In this document: positions 42,001 to 57,000 of the stretch, piece after piece
How the letters are laid out: every line of letters begins with the position of its first letter
Position numbering within the stretch: the stretch's first letter is position 1
Origin: Rhizaria sp. SCN 62-66
Lineage: Eukaryota > Rhizaria, unplaced
Length of the DNA: 64,000 nucleotides
Assembly (NCBI GenBank): GCA_001724265.1
Contig: MEDY01000027.1
Location: 62,001-126,000 of the forward strand
Direction of reading: 5' to 3'
Made by a program: the position numbers and the translations under genes
The notes under the pieces: generated by a model
What the model was told of the DNA's origin: nothing
Databases searched by the model: none
The model's input: only the letters and a program-made list of their open reading frames with translations

Positions 42001-45000
42001 CACCGAGTCGGACTCGGCTGCATCGCTGCATTTAACGGTGCCAACACCGCCTGTCGTGGGCCACGCGTCTTCTACCGGTGCAGAGGTGGCTGCGGTGCCC
42101 GCTTCAGCGCCTTTGCCGGGAAACACGGCGCCTGTAAGTTTACCGTGCGGTGTGCCTCTGATCGCGCTCTTATATGCGCATCGCGCGCGTTTGATGCAAG
42201 GCACATGCGGCAGCGACTTTGCCGCACAGCCCACACAAGCAGCTATTAACGCCGCAAACGCCGAAGAGACACAGCGCCGTCGCCGGTTTCGTCGTAGGGC
42301 CAAGCAAACGCGTGCCGCGGCGGCGGCTGCTGCCGCAGCAGCAGTCGCTGCTACCGCCGCAGCGAATGTAGACGAAGCTGGCGAGGACAATGGTGACAGT
42401 GGTGCGGAGCACAGCGGTAAAGACGGGCGAGTATCGAGAGAAGGCAGCGACTATGGGGACGAGCAGCGCGACGAACTGCCTCCCGGCTTGACTCCGTTGC
42501 TGCCTGCGCGCGTTGGGTCGGTTGGAGCCCCGCGCAGCTCGCCTCATTCAGGGCCCGGGACTCGGGCATTGCCGGCGTTAAGTCGCAGTGTCGCAAGCAG
42601 TCACGGTACCTCTCCCAGCTCTGACTCGGATTCCGTTTCGGGCTCTGAATCAGACGACTCGCATGCCACTGGTTCTGCCTCCAGTCGTCGGCGCTCCAGC
42701 GCATCTCTCTCTGGTCGTGTTAACGTTGTCCGCCGCGGCTCTACCGCTAGCCGCGGTGCAGCCCGCGCTGTGGCAGAAGATACAGCTGACCGCACTATGC
42801 GCGCCTACACAGGTGCGCCCGTATGGAGCCCGTTGTTGGACTCTGCAGCTGCGCGCGCGCCACCCGTTGTCGATCACGGGCTTATTGCTGCTGCGCGCGT
42901 CAGCATGGAGCATCACACGGCATTGCCAACTGTCACGATTACGGCTGGTGGCGTCATTGGCGCGGTTGAGTGGGCTGATTGTGCTCCCACATGCTCCTGT
43001 GCCCTGAGTCTTGCACGTAGTTCACTGCCTCCCGCATCGGCATCCGCACAGTCTCAGCTGCGTCCTTCATCATGTATGTCACCATTTTGTCTGCGTGCAC
43101 TCCCGCTTGCGAATGTTGATGCGCCGACGTACCCGAGCCACTCGCCGTGGGCGGATCCCGCCCTGCGTGCGCTTGTGTCGCCGCCATCCTCTGCACACTT
43201 TATTGTGTCATCGCCGACGGCGCTTGTAATGGCTGTACCTGCTGTCACATATCTTGCATGGCTCGCAAAGCATTCCCTCTCAACTCAATGGCGTCGCAGC
43301 GTGCGTTTGTACCGCGCGCTGCACCTCACTCCGCCTGCGCTGCGAACTTCACACGATCTTCGTCTCATTGACCATGCGCTGGGTCCCGCGCTCGTCCGGT
43401 CCGCCGATCATGTTCCTCGCATTTTTCGTTCATTTAAGCAACGCGCGCGTGTCTATCTGCGGGCGCGTCTTGTTCTTGCACATCAAGGTGAGATTGTTGC
43501 GCTTCATCGCAGCGGCGCACAGCTACAGCTCCCACTTTCTCCGTCTCTCGCACTTGGTGTCCTTGCAACTGACGCAGTGGGCGCTGCTGAAGGTGTGCGC
43601 AAAGGTTGGTGGCTTTCAGCACCAGCGGCCAACGGTGCCTTCTCCCGCCCGCACAGTGTGCTTGACATTGCCGATAACAGCCGCAGTTCGAGTCGCGTGG
43701 GCGGTCACGCTAGTACTGCAGCATCACCTCTGCCTGGTAGTGCTGCGGGCCGCTCGCCTCACCATGCTCGCGCTCACCGTGTTCTGACGCATGCGCTTCG
43801 CCGTCTTGATCAGCGCACGGACCCTGTTGCAGCGGGTACTGAACGCGTTTCTGTAACACGCACGACAGAGCTGCCTGAGACTGCGGCGCCTGTGACAGAA
43901 ATGGTGGCAACCGCGCTGATGTCTTACTTCACCTCGCTTGAGCTGGCCCTGCGCCAGCGCGCGCGCGAACAAGTCCGCGCGCTCGCGAATGGCGTCCTGC
44001 GACCGCAGTGGGCGCAGTATGTACTCATTGACACTATCGCCAAAGCTGGCGACGTTATTGTCGAAGGAGCAGGTCTTGGCGGTCCTGTTACCGGTCGCAA
44101 TACGTCAAGTCGTGCCTCTATGTCGATTGCCGCCCTTGCGGTGAACAATGCTTCAAGTAATATGCCTCGTGAGCAGGTGATGCGTGCGCAAGCCGCGATG
44201 TCAGGAGAATGGCGCCAAGCAGTGCGTTCGCTCATGATGAACCTGTTTGCGCAAGAGAAAGCGCACCGCTGTGACGAGCGCGGTGTGCCACAGCCGAGCT
44301 CGGCTACCACACCGACGGAATCCATGCTTAACCCGCGATGCCTGCTTACAAATGACCTGCTTTGTCTGCGTGGCTCTGTCTCGATGCTATGTCCAAGCGC
44401 ACTTCTTTCAAACGAAGCATCCCTGGCATGGATGCGTGCGTCTGACCGCGTTTCTATGAGCGCAGGTACAAGTCCTGTCAGTGGTGTGGTTTCCTCTGCA
44501 ACAGCAGAGTCGCGTGCACTTATCCGCGCAGTGCTGGCTGAGCGCGCCGGCATTGCGAGTCTTGTTGTTGCCAAGAGTGCTACGACGGCCTCGCCGCTGC
44601 CTGCTTCTGTGGCCCCGCAAACAGTCGCTACTGATGCTGGTCTTGGTGACGCCGTGTTGTGTGCACAGGCCTACGCCCGTTTTCCACAGCCTCTCGGCTA
44701 CTTTACTGGTGACCCTGCTGGTGAGGACGATGCAACTGTGGCCGCTGCGACAGGTGGTGCGCTGTTAACAACTGTTTCACAGTACACATACGCTCTACGC
44801 ACGACCTCGGTTGACGCTGCGCAACCGGGCACGACGGCACGTGTTGCTGCACCTGTCTTGACGCATCCGTTGGTTGCACTCAGGCTGTCAGAGGCTGCGT
44901 TTCACACATCGTTTGACCCGCTACGGCTGTTAGCGGCGTTGGACCCACGTGACCGCGGACCACCGCTGCTTGCGCTGGGCTTTTTACCTTCGCCTGTGCG

Positions 45001-48000
45001 TCCCACTGGCGTATTTACGCATCTGCTTGCTGTGCTGCCTGCTAGTGCGCTGGCAACTGCAGCTGCTGCTTGGACAGCTGTGCAAACAGCAGCTGAGCAG
45101 CGTGCCTTTGGCTCTGGAGTGCGCATTCCTACTAGTTCTGTCTCGCAAGCTGCACGTGCGCACCGCGGCACGCCTACCTCGTCAAATTTGGCCCCCACCC
45201 TAACGCGGCAAAACAGCGGGCACTCACTACATCCGTTGCCTCAAACACATAGTGAAAAAAGGCATGCTTACCGCACTGCTCGACAATCACACGCCTATCG
45301 CAACTCTGTCTCTTCGCTCAGTGGTATTCCCGCGCAGTCGGTACTTGCCCCGCCGTCGGGCCGTGACCTTAGCCCCGTAGCAGCAGGTCCTCATCACTCA
45401 CGCACTTCCTCGATGTCATCGGGCGAGCGCTTGTTGAGCTCGCCTGCAAGCTCCCCACTTGCAGGTCCAGCGGACCCGTGGGGAGTGCAGGCTGACGTGA
45501 CATCCAAGATCAACAGTTATGCACGCAGTGCGGGTGTTGTACCTACGCCGCGCGCCCGCCCTCTTGGCCTTGGAGCTGGAGTTGCTGCGGGCGTGTATGG
45601 AGCAGTTCCTGGTACGGGCTACACTCCCGTTGTTAAATGTGGCATGACTCCCTCAGTTGCGGTCGCCTTCCTTGCTGCTCTTCTTGAAGGTACTGCACGT
45701 GCGCTTCTGCCCGCTGCACGCCGCGGCCCTGACGCGCCACCATTGCCGCCGGCGCCAGTGCGCATTCCAGCGTGGCTGCAACACTTCGTTTCCTCATTGC
45801 TGGCTGTGCAACCCGGTGTTCCACCACCGCCCTTCTACTCCTCGTTTTGGCAGCTTGCGCCATCTGCTGCGGCAACAGCACAGCTTACCTCTGGCCCTGC
45901 CACGGGTTCGCTGCCAGCAGAGCGCCAGCGTCCCTATATGCCCGGACCTGCCCCGCTCGCGCGCTGGGATGTGTTTCGCTCAGCTAACATGTCGCCGCTC
46001 GCTGCTGCACACTCTGGCGTGCGTGCGAACCCGCTGCTCACGACGGCGTTCAACGATCCTGCTGATGCGGCCGCCGCGTGTGACCTACCTGCAGCACCGA
46101 TTCTGACTGCTGCGGCTGTAACACGGCCAAGTGCTCGCGATGGTGAGAAATCCCCACATCTTTCCCCACTCGGTGTATATGTGGCCTGCGGCGTTCCAGC
46201 GCATCTACTGCCCGCGCGTGTCTCCGCACCGACCACAATGTCAAGCGCGCCCGCTAGAGCCTCAAGTCCTATCTCAACCGTGCCAAGCCATTTGCTCGCA
46301 CAGCCGTTTGTGGTTACATCTTTGGCAGATGCGCTTCGGTCAATGGACCCGCGCGAGCGAGCTGCAGCAGGGTCACTGTGGAGTTGGGACACCCAAACGG
46401 GTCTCGTCGCAGCATCAGCGCTGTGCGCAGACTTCTATGTCCATGACACACTCGCTATGGCCGGTGCATTGATTTCCGCGCCCGGGCCAACAACTGGTCG
46501 AACTGTCGAAAAAATTGCATCAGACCCTATGCATAACCCGCGACCGCAGACGGGCACTCCAATGTGGGCCTCTTCTGTTGCTTCTGCGGCGAGTCACGCA
46601 CGTGCTGGAAATGCGTTTAATGACAAAGTTAATGTCGCTGGTGTCACTAATTCGGCAGGATTTCCTGCTCTTTTTGCGTTGCCTCCGCCTTATGTTGCGT
46701 CTCTTGCGCGCGCTCTTATTGCGCGCGTGTACGGCCCATCTGTTCCTGCCGTGCTCACATCCACAAGCGTTTTGAATCCCAATCGCGGCTCCGCGCGCAG
46801 TAGTGCTACAAATGGGGCAACTGAAGTACCTGTAGCCGTGGCCGTTGCTCAAGGCTTTCCCTTGCCAGAGGCAATGTGGGTACGCGTATCCGAAGCGCTT
46901 GTTGGACCCGAATGGTTACAGTTTGCACGCGCTCAGGCCAACGACCTTGTGCATTTGCAACGAAGTGGTGCAGACACAACTATTTTCAGTACTGCTCTTG
47001 ATGATCTGCCGCCGCTCCCTGAGTCTTCGCCAACCGCCGAAAAGCCGCAGCCCGGGCAGCCGCAGGCACAAACAAAGCAACGTCCTGCAGCAACACATTC
47101 GCGCCGCCGTGGTATGCCTGTGGCGGCAGCTGCACCTGCCGGTGTGGGCACGACCGCTGTGAAGCACCGCGCCCTCACCTTTGCCTCACCGCGCGCGCGT
47201 CTTGCGCAGATGGCGGCCAGTACGCAAGGAAGTGAGTTACTAAAGGGTGATACAGACCCGCAATCACCTTTACCGGATCCACGCTTGGCTGATGAAAGTC
47301 ATGCTGACGTTGACGATGAGGACTATGAAGTCACTGCTGCGCTGCGGCATCTAGACTCCTCATTGCCTCCTCCCTCGTCGGAGCCTGTGGAGCAGGCCGC
47401 ATGTGTTGAGCCGCTGTCTTTGTTGCCCACCGCGCAACTTTCGCTACAGAGTCTTGCCCTTGAAGCTATCCCGCTGGTATTCTGGGAGAGCCACGGCGTC
47501 TCTTTTGTTCCAGCGACCGACTTGCGTGGCCCGTCTCCTGCTGGTGCAAACGGAGCAGTAGAGCTTGGCGCGCCCTCCATGTCATCGGCATCGCTGTTGC
47601 GATCGCCGACAGAGGATGATGGAAGTGCTGCACCTGTGTTGTCGCCACAGTCGTCTGCAAGCAGCAGTTCTACAGTCCCACTTGCTCGCAGTCCTCCATT
47701 ACGCTCTATTGTTCCCAGCGTATGGGATCTCAGTTCACGCACCCTCGCGCGCGATGTGCCATCTGTAACTATCAGCGGCTTCTCGTCAGACCCTCGCAGT
47801 AACCGTGTGTTACGCGAGCGCGGAAAGAAGTCGGATATTTCTGTCGCCGCAGATGCGGGTGCTGATATCAAGATTGGAAGCGAAGTTGGCAGTGGGTCTG
47901 GTGTGGACGAAGAAGAAGATAATGATGACCAGAACAGCGATGGGTCTGACTGGTTTTCTGACGCTGAGCTAGGCGCAGCTATTGCCAGCGATGAGCAGAG

Positions 48001-51000
48001 CTCCGAGTCTGGCTCCGACGGTGGCGTCACAACATCATCAGACGACAGCTTTGATGATGACAGCGAGCACGACGAAGGTACACGTGGAGTCGATGACAGC
48101 GAGCGCCAGAAGCTTGGCGCGGAAACGAGCCCGCGATCGCCCGGCGCCCAACGCCGCCACCGCAAACTGCTCCGTGCACAGCGCAAGCGCGCAGCTCGGC
48201 GCCGTGCCGCGCGTAAGGCGATTGAGGATGAAGGTAACCCGGATTCGCCCTCGCGCGTGCGCTCGCCTTTCCAACTGCTTTCTCTGCCTGCAGAGACGAC
48301 CTCTGCGCGCGTGCCATTGCAGCGCGCTGGCTCGCCGGACCCCTCGTTACCGGCAGTCACGGGCGTGCCCTGGAACAACCGTTCATTATCTCCTCCTCTT
48401 TATCCGCCGTCACGTTCCATGTCGCGCTCTCCATTCTCGCAGCACCGCAGTGGTCTTCCCCCCCACGTGTCGCCAGTGATTTCGATGCCACAGAGTATCT
48501 CGCCCATGCCCTCGCATTCGACCGCTGCATTTGTGACAGTGGATGCCCCCTCAGTGGCACACACACTCACTACGGTGCAAGGTCTTCACCGGGTTGCCGT
48601 GCGTCTTGTTACGCCGTCCGTGCGTGCTGCTGTAAATACTTTTTTGACATCTAATCAGCCTGGCGTCGCTGCTGCTGCGCCTGCGAGCACGTCTTTGCCC
48701 ATGACTTCGCTTGACATCCCTGTTAGCGGACAGGTAACGCGGCCGCGTGACCCTTCGTCACCTGGCACACAGCCTGCACTTGGCCGCGTCGGGATCTCTC
48801 TTGCGCGCCCGCCGAGTCGCCAGGCCGCATCCATGGCTGCTTTATCTTCACAGCGCCACCTGGTTTCTGGTTGCCTGCGCGCTCCGGCGCTTAAGGGGGT
48901 GTCACGTTTCATTGTTGCGGCCGGCTCAGTTGTGGCGACGCGCATTGCGGCAAGCAACCGCGCGCTAGCACCCTTTGCGAGCCCAGCGCATGTTGTGCGT
49001 GCGCATGAGCTGCGCTGTTCCGCAATACATAGTGTTGAGGCCGCTGCGCGTAGTCGTGCTGCAGCCGCGGCCGCTGCGGCGCGCATGGTTCAGCAGTCCC
49101 GTGAAGCTAACCAGCGCGTCGTTGAGAGCCTTATTCACCCTCATACCAGCGGTGCTTCTGCAACAGGCAGTGATGTGCGCAGCAAGCTCCGCAAGAACCC
49201 GCGCAGCCTTGGTCAGCATATTCCCCATAACGCTGACCTTGCAGCGGGCGCAGACATTGTGTTCGACGCAGATGACGAGGTGCTGTTTGCAGACGAAGGT
49301 GAGGAAGAAGATATCCACATCAATCGTCCTTCCTCCGCAAATCTCCATCACCAACAAGAAACGGCGAATGTTGCGCACACTGCACCTCAACGCCTTCCTC
49401 ACAAAAAAGACTCGTCAGGCGACAACAAGAACTCCTTTAGCAAGCGCGGTGTAAACATGACTGAAGCTGAAGAGCATTTCCTGAACGCACTGTTTGGCCC
49501 CGATGTGCTTTCCTCACCCCCGTCGCTTCCGCTCCTTTCATTCCCGTTTCCGGTGACTCCAGTTGGTTTCGTCGCCGCTGGTGGCTCAGCGGCCATTGCG
49601 CTTCCAACCTCGGCTGATCCTCCGGCGCGTGTTGGCACCACGGCAAGTCTCGAGCTATCTGTCATGCGTTCAACCTCGCGCTCTGCTCCCGCCGCGGCAG
49701 CCTCCGTTTTACTGCGTGTGCGTGTTCCTGTATTCTCATTGTCTGCACCCGCACCGCAGGTTTTCACTGTTGACTTTGAAGGTTTTTCTCGCACAGCGGC
49801 ACACGCGCTGGCGGCGTGTAAGGCACCTGCTGGCGCAGCCGAGACGCTTGCCGCTCTGACAGCATTTCACCGCCGTGTTGAGACTTTCCGTGCGCAGCAC
49901 CGTACGGCTGCTGCAGACAATGCCGCTGGCGCGATGTCGGATCGCGTGGCTGCCGTGCTGTGGCAGACGTTGCACGGTGCGGCGCTACCGACATGCGACT
50001 CCGAAGCCGACACATGGGCATTACTGGGGACGGCGTATGGTGGCGTCGTGCCACTCGCTGCGGCAGGCTCCTCCTTTGCAACTGACGCGGCTGCGCTTGG
50101 GTCATCGGCGCTGCATGCCACGGCTACTGGGATTAATGCTGGCCTAACAAGCTCTCTGCCGACTTCAGCTACGCCCGCTCGGTATAACGCTTTGTCACTC
50201 ACATCTGCACCTTACGTTGCGCGTGCATTGCTTTTTTCTCCAATCGCGCACCGCACTGCGCCTGCTGCAGGCTTTGCCGCACTTTCTGGTGCTGATGGTT
50301 TATTTACCGCGATGGCTGCTAATGCAGCTGAATTTGAGGCTTCCAGTGATAAATTGCATTCAAGTTCAGCGGCGCGGACCTGGAGCTCGTCGCGCAATGC
50401 AGTCTGGGGTGATCTTCCGTTTCTGTACGCAACATATGGCATCTCAACAGCATCATTTGGCCGTGGTAGTGCGGCGACTGAGTTCCCCACCATTGCTACT
50501 GGCTCAGGTGCACCAATCTCGCTGGTTTTTCCCGCCGCAGACCACGACGCGACTGTGCGCGCTACGGCCGCCACTGTCGCTGAGGGTATTGCCGTGCATG
50601 CTCAGGCTTCGATTTACGGCGCCGCACCGCTGCGCAGTCATGGTTTTGTGAGCGTCGAAGAAGCCCAGTCGCAGCCCTCTCTTAACAAGCAGGTACTGTC
50701 CTGGTATCAGGCAGCTGCAGTGCCGCAGAACAAGACCGCTGGTGCTACTCGCGTACTACAGCGCACCACAAGTTCTGCTTGTGACGCAAATGATCATGCC
50801 TGGCGCACGCTGTCGGCTCTTCGTGTGCCGTCATCTGTGGACGATGTGCTTGAAGCCATCGACAATGAGCGTCTGCTTGTCGTTTCTGCCGCGTTGCAAA
50901 CGCTAGCTGCATCCGGCTACGGTGACCACGTTGTTGCTGTTGCAGAGTCCACAGACACTCCCGCTAGTGGAGCGCTGAACGCGGCTACTGTGTGCGCGAA

Positions 51001-54000
51001 ACACATGGGCGACGTGTCGACCGCAGCGGCTGATAATAATCGCACCTTGGCCGCAGTTTCTGAAGACTGGATTGTTTGGCGTGTCGCTGCGCCAAACACA
51101 TTGATGCTGTGTTTTGATGATCCTTCGGACGAACACGCAATATACTCAAAGGTGGAACACACGAAGAAGCGCTTTTTACTCGATACGGTTCCCGTGTTTA
51201 AGCGCTTTTTTGGTAGAGCTGGTTCCAGTAATGAAGCTGTAGGCGCACTCTCCATCCCTGAAGAAGACAGCGCGGCCGCCGCGGCAGTTATTCCTGGCTC
51301 GCCAACCGCGGCCGCTGCGGCTGCTAACTCGCTTGCCGCTGCAGCTGTTGCGGGCAACACCGCGGCGCAGCTTGCAACGGTAGAGCCTGTTGAGATTGAG
51401 CCTTCACGCTTTAAGCAGGCCCTCGACTCTGTCGCCAACAAAGGACTGGGTTCTGGGTCCAATTTGTACCAGGCACGTACACAGCTTCTCGCTCGCGTTC
51501 CAGACAGTAGGCCGACGACATCAAGCTCTTCCACCAGTGAAAGTGACCGCGCACGCGCGCGGCCACGTGTTGAGATCAACAAAGAAGCTTTGGCGGCTGC
51601 AGAGTCTCAGGGTCTTCTGTTCACGCCCGACACCGATAGCGCTAAATCTTTTACTTTCACGACTAACAACGCAGATGGGCCACGTGTTCCACTTGGCACA
51701 CCTATTGCATCATCATCACTTAGCATTGCAGCGGCGCTTGGTATGAGTAAAGAATCCACCACACCCGTCCCTGGTGGTACTGGTATTGCAACGTACCTGT
51801 ATTACGATAATGCAACGCGTGCTGCCATTTGCAACGCGTTCGGATGGCGTACGGTTGTCAAGCCTGGCACAGTGCTGATTAAGGAGGGTGAGGAATGTGA
51901 CAAGATGTTCATTATTTACCGTGGCGTATGCCGTATTGAAAAGGCTGTCGAACTTGTGGTGCCGCGCTCAGGTACCTCTCTATCTGCCAGCGCATCTGCC
52001 ATCGGCGTTCAAGAGAAAAAGGACTCTGTATTGGCACGTGTGAACTTACGGAACCTTCATTTGGGACTCATCACCTCTGGACAGCTTGCCGGTGACGAGT
52101 CGTGTCTGCTTGCGGGACCCTCGCCTGTAACGGTGTGTACAGTTACTGCTAACACGGAAGTGTTTGTTATTGCGCGTGAAGCCGTTTTAAGGCTGTTTCC
52201 TCCATCACTGCTGCGGCATTTGACGTCAGACGCGCGCGAGCGGCTTATGTGGCACCACCACCGTTTATCGCACATCTTAGAGCGGCTTAACCCTATCACG
52301 GCTGTTGTTGCCGCTGCTGCGCAAAGTGGCATCTTGGCTGATATCCAGCCTGCCGAGCGGAGGTTAGGACCATACGAACTGCCGTCAATTATTGCGCTTG
52401 AGCGTGATGCGCGCGCGCGCGACACAAGCGAGTTGTCACTCTCGGTCGACGTGTTGCAGGTGATGCGCCGCAGTGCCGCTTTTGCGACCACGCGGAACAA
52501 GCTTGTTGCTGCAGGTATGGGCGACATCTCGCTTGCAGGTCGCGGCGGAGGTGTGCTGCCCGCTCTCTCGACACTTACGGCTGCCTTTGGTAGTAACCCC
52601 GCGCTACTCAACTCGGTCGTGCGACCCACAGTACCAATTAACACAAAGGTTAAATCTGCCGCCGCTGTTGCTGCTGCCGCTCCTGGAGTGTTTTCTGCGA
52701 CTCTCTCCCTTAAGAATTCTGTGGGTGGCAACCACGCTGATGGCGCGCTGCGTGACCCGCTGACGGGCCAGCTGATGCCGACAGAGGTGGTTGACCCTAT
52801 GACAGGGATATCGACACCTTTCCAGCCGCGCAGTGGAGCTGCAGCTGATCAAGCGCTGGGTGTCTCATCAAAGTCACGCGCGGACCTGCCGCTCAAGGAT
52901 CTCGTTGAGCGTTCGCGTGCTTTCCTTGCCAAAGAACTTGCTGACGCTGCATTGCAAGACGGAACACGTGAGCATGGGGCGGGCTATCTTACGGGTTCCG
53001 CACTGCTTCACGCCGCTAAACGTTATCTTCATGAGGGTGCACTCACTGGTGTGCCTGCCAGCACCTCTCATCAACAACAACTTAACGGACGTCGCCATGC
53101 ATTCAATGCCACAAGCATGGCAAGCGGCAAGCCAAAACGTCAAGTAACTGTGCGGCGTGTTGCTGGTGGGTTATCAACAATGGTTGCGGGTGTTGAGTCG
53201 TCAGTATCGAGCTCGTTGACGGCAGAGACCAAGGCTACAATTGCAAAGCGCGAAGGTGTGACGCTGAGCACTGATCTTGCAACACGCCTGACACCGATCT
53301 CTTCAGCGAGTCCCGCGACACACTCGCGCGCTGAAGCGTGCTTACAGCTCGCTCAGCGCATTGATGCACAGCGGCTGCGGCGGACACAGCAAGACTTTGC
53401 GCCGCCTGTATGGTATGCTCAGACGACGCTGGGAGCCGACACTGCAGCGACCAGTAAAGTGCACCGTCCACTTGAAGAGCTTGAGACAAAGTCCGTTGCT
53501 GCTCCCACGGCGACAACCGAGATTGATGGCACTGTTTTGCCTGCGCCGTCGCAGTCCGAGCAGCCAGTCATGACTGTCTCAGAACTGGCCGTGTCATCCG
53601 TGGCAGCGCTCTATGCGCAACAACAGGCACGCGCGCGATACCGCCCTGCACTGCCTGTTGCGGCGCTACACAGTGCGATTGCACGCCACATCGATCATGT
53701 GCGTCGTGGTGCGGCTTCGATTACAGCCGACGGACTGGATGCCACAGCCGCGAAGCTGGGCACGCTTACACCTACAGCTGAGCTTCCTGTCTTACCTACG
53801 CTGCCAATGTTTGTTGATGAAAGTGCACCCGCAAGTCTGAGCGATAGTGACCCCGATTTGCGTTCAAGTCGGAGAGACCCTGACAATGAGCGCGATGAGC
53901 GTTTGTGCAAGCCTGCAGCGCAAGCAGCAAGTGCTGAACTCGATCCTGAACTTGTCGCAATGGCATTGGAGCCTACACTTAACTCTGAAAGCGCCTTTCG

Positions 54001-57000
54001 TGTCACTACGCTGTTGGCAGCTGCTGAGGAACGTGAACGGCTCGCCTCCGATTCCACGGCACGTTTGCGCAACGGCGAGTTCGATGCTGACATGGATAAT
54101 GATTTATTGCCCATGCGCGGACCCATTGACGCGGCCATGTTCACACGCTTCCGTGGCACAGAAAGTGGCATCAAGCCCGGTGATGCTGTGAACGTCGCGG
54201 CTGCTGCAGCCGGCTCTAACCCAGCCTCCTCCATTGCCGCATTTGGTTCTGCAGCACTGGCGAGCTCGGCCTCTGCAACGGGTCCGTTGCGGTCGCCAGA
54301 TGATCCTTTGGCACCCGGTACGGGCCCTCACGGTGGCACGGCTGGCAGCGGTTTTGTCAACAGCAGCGAAGAGGTCGCAATGCCTTACTTCAAGTACCAG
54401 GGCTTTGAGTCGCACGCCGCCGTGCTTCTTACCGCTGGTCTGCGCAAAACAGTTGAGAACCAGTATATCCCTTCAGCACACACCCTGCGCGTGGGTAAGC
54501 TTACTTTTTCCTCTCTTGATGGTGGTGTTGACGGTGGCGTTGGCAGCGGACTGTGTCTTGAAGCGTCTGTGCGCCTTCCACCGCGTCCCTTCACACGCGG
54601 TGCTGAGGCGCCTGAACAGGTGGACTTTCTCCATCCAGGCGCAGCTGCCGCCATTGTCGGTGCCGCACACGCACATGCTGCGCGCACAACTGCCAGCAAG
54701 GAAGTGCTGAGCGCTGAGGCCGCATCCGTAGCTGCTGCAAATGTGCGTTCTGCAACGGGTGTTTTAACTGCCGCGGCAAAACCTTCTCGCATTAACAACC
54801 AAAAAGAGATGCGCCGCGGTGCACCGGCAGCTGCGCCAGATGAGGTGCCAGGGCGTTTCTTGTCTTCAACGATGGACCCACTGACTCTGCGTTCGGCATC
54901 ACTGCTCTCGGGCGCGTGGATGGGCGGAGGCGCCACTGGTATCCCGCATCTTGTCCCACCTGATGCGTCGCTAGTGAGCCCCGCTGAGGGCGCGCTCGCG
55001 TCAGCTACTACTATCCTCGGCGAGCTTAGCAGTCTCAGCACTGGCGGCGTCGCATCTCTCACGCGTGGCGAAAATAATGTAGCAGTACCTCCGCTGATGG
55101 CTGTAAGCGGAGTCATGGCTGCTGCGCTTGCGCACGGACCACTCCGGCCCGCAGACCGCGATGTAACGGTTGTATCTGTGAAGACTGGCCGCGTGGTTGC
55201 ATTGGCAGAACTTGTTGCTCCGAAGCATGGTGCTTCAGGTGGCAAAGTTACACTTACATCGACATCCAAAGTCATCGCTGAGAGTAACACTGCATCAGTG
55301 ACGCAGAAACAACAAACCCTAGATATGACGAAACCAGGTGCTGCACTTCTTGAGCAAGACTTGACGCCCGGCTTGCGTGCCGTGCTTTCAAGTGCTGTAG
55401 CGGGTCAAGGCGCACGCACTACTCCAGTCGCGATGCGCGAGTCACAAGCTCAGTATTTGAGTGCGGAGGCTGGCCTGGTAAGTTACGTTGGTATAAACAA
55501 AGCACTCAAAGACTCAGCGTCTGCAGTTCATGCAGCAAGTGGAAGTGAAGCTGCTCCTGATGCGCACGCGAATGATGCTGTCGTTGCAGCAAGCGCTGCG
55601 GACGCAATGCAACGCGCCAACTCTGTTGCTCGTGCTGCGGGTGCCGCGCGCGACACTGCAACGCCCGTGAACGAGTTCATTACTGTGGCTGTTACGAAGC
55701 AACCGACTCTTCCTCGTGCCGTCAAGGTTGACCGCGTTGTAATCGCGCAGGAGCTTGCCATTGCGGCACAAGAATCAAGCCTTGCAGCTGCGGCTGCAGC
55801 CAAATCAGCTGCAGCTGTGGCAAAGCAAGCTGCCGCAACTGTGTCTCAAGCTGAAACTAAGCCTCACTATGCCCAAGCACTTGACCGCGACGCCGGAACT
55901 GCCTTTTCTGTCCGTCAAGACGGTGCTGATGATAATCTGCACAAGAAGAAATCTTCAGCACCTGTGCATGAGTCAGAATTTTTTGTAGAAGCCAAGAACA
56001 AGTACACTGCACCATCGGCGGCTCTTCGCTCGCTCATTACGCGCGGTCCTACGTCGCTGGTCTCGCGCAGCGAACGCGAGGCGCAACTTGACGAGGCTGC
56101 GGCGCGCGTAAGCAAGCTTGCTGAGGCTGATGAAGATGAGGCCTCTCAAGCTCAAGATGATGATGACAACGATTTTGATGCTACAGACGCATGGCTTTTA
56201 GGACTGGACCCCTCTGACTTTTCTGCACGCTCGCAGGCGGGTGCACCACTTACCCTGCGTGAGACGAGTGCACTTGTCTCAAAGGCGCGTCATGCGTTGA
56301 CGGGTTCGCTGTCAGTCAAGTCATCAGCACCCAGTGCTGTGGCTTTTGCATCACAGTACAATTTGCAGGCAGATGCTCTGCGTGCGCTGCCATCAGCGAA
56401 GCCGCTGGCGTCGCATGGACAGGACGATGCGGCGGTTCGATCGGTCTCGCGGTCATCCCGCGCGGCGGCAGAGTTGTCTCGGCAGGAGCGTCTGCGCGTG
56501 GTCAACTGGCTGAGTTCATTCTTAGCCGATGTGGGCGACGTCGACGACGGAGTTGCTGATGATCTATGGATGGTACCCTCACTCGCACCTTCAGCTGCAG
56601 CTGGTGCCGCCGCCGCAACTGTCACCGAAGAAGCCCGATTGCGCGCACGACACGAACGTTTGCGGCGTCTTGCACTGCCAAAGCGGCAGCCGGGCACTGC
56701 GGGACTGTCAACACAGATGATTGCGCACGAAACCAAGGGTGACGCCACAGCCACTGCGGCCCGCTTCTCAGCCTCAACGCTTATTGCACTTGAAGATCCT
56801 TGGGGCAGCCGCCTTCGCAACAAGGGGGAGGCTGCACTGCGCCGCCGTGCTGTTGCTGCGATTGGACTTTACTTGACCCCCGATGATGCCGGAAAGGCCC
56901 TCGCAGCGACGATGGCGCAGACCACCGCTCGTGAGACGTTGCTTCCCTCTCATTCGCTCCCAGCCGCTTTCACCTCCGGTGTGCGGCTGAATCCTAGCAC

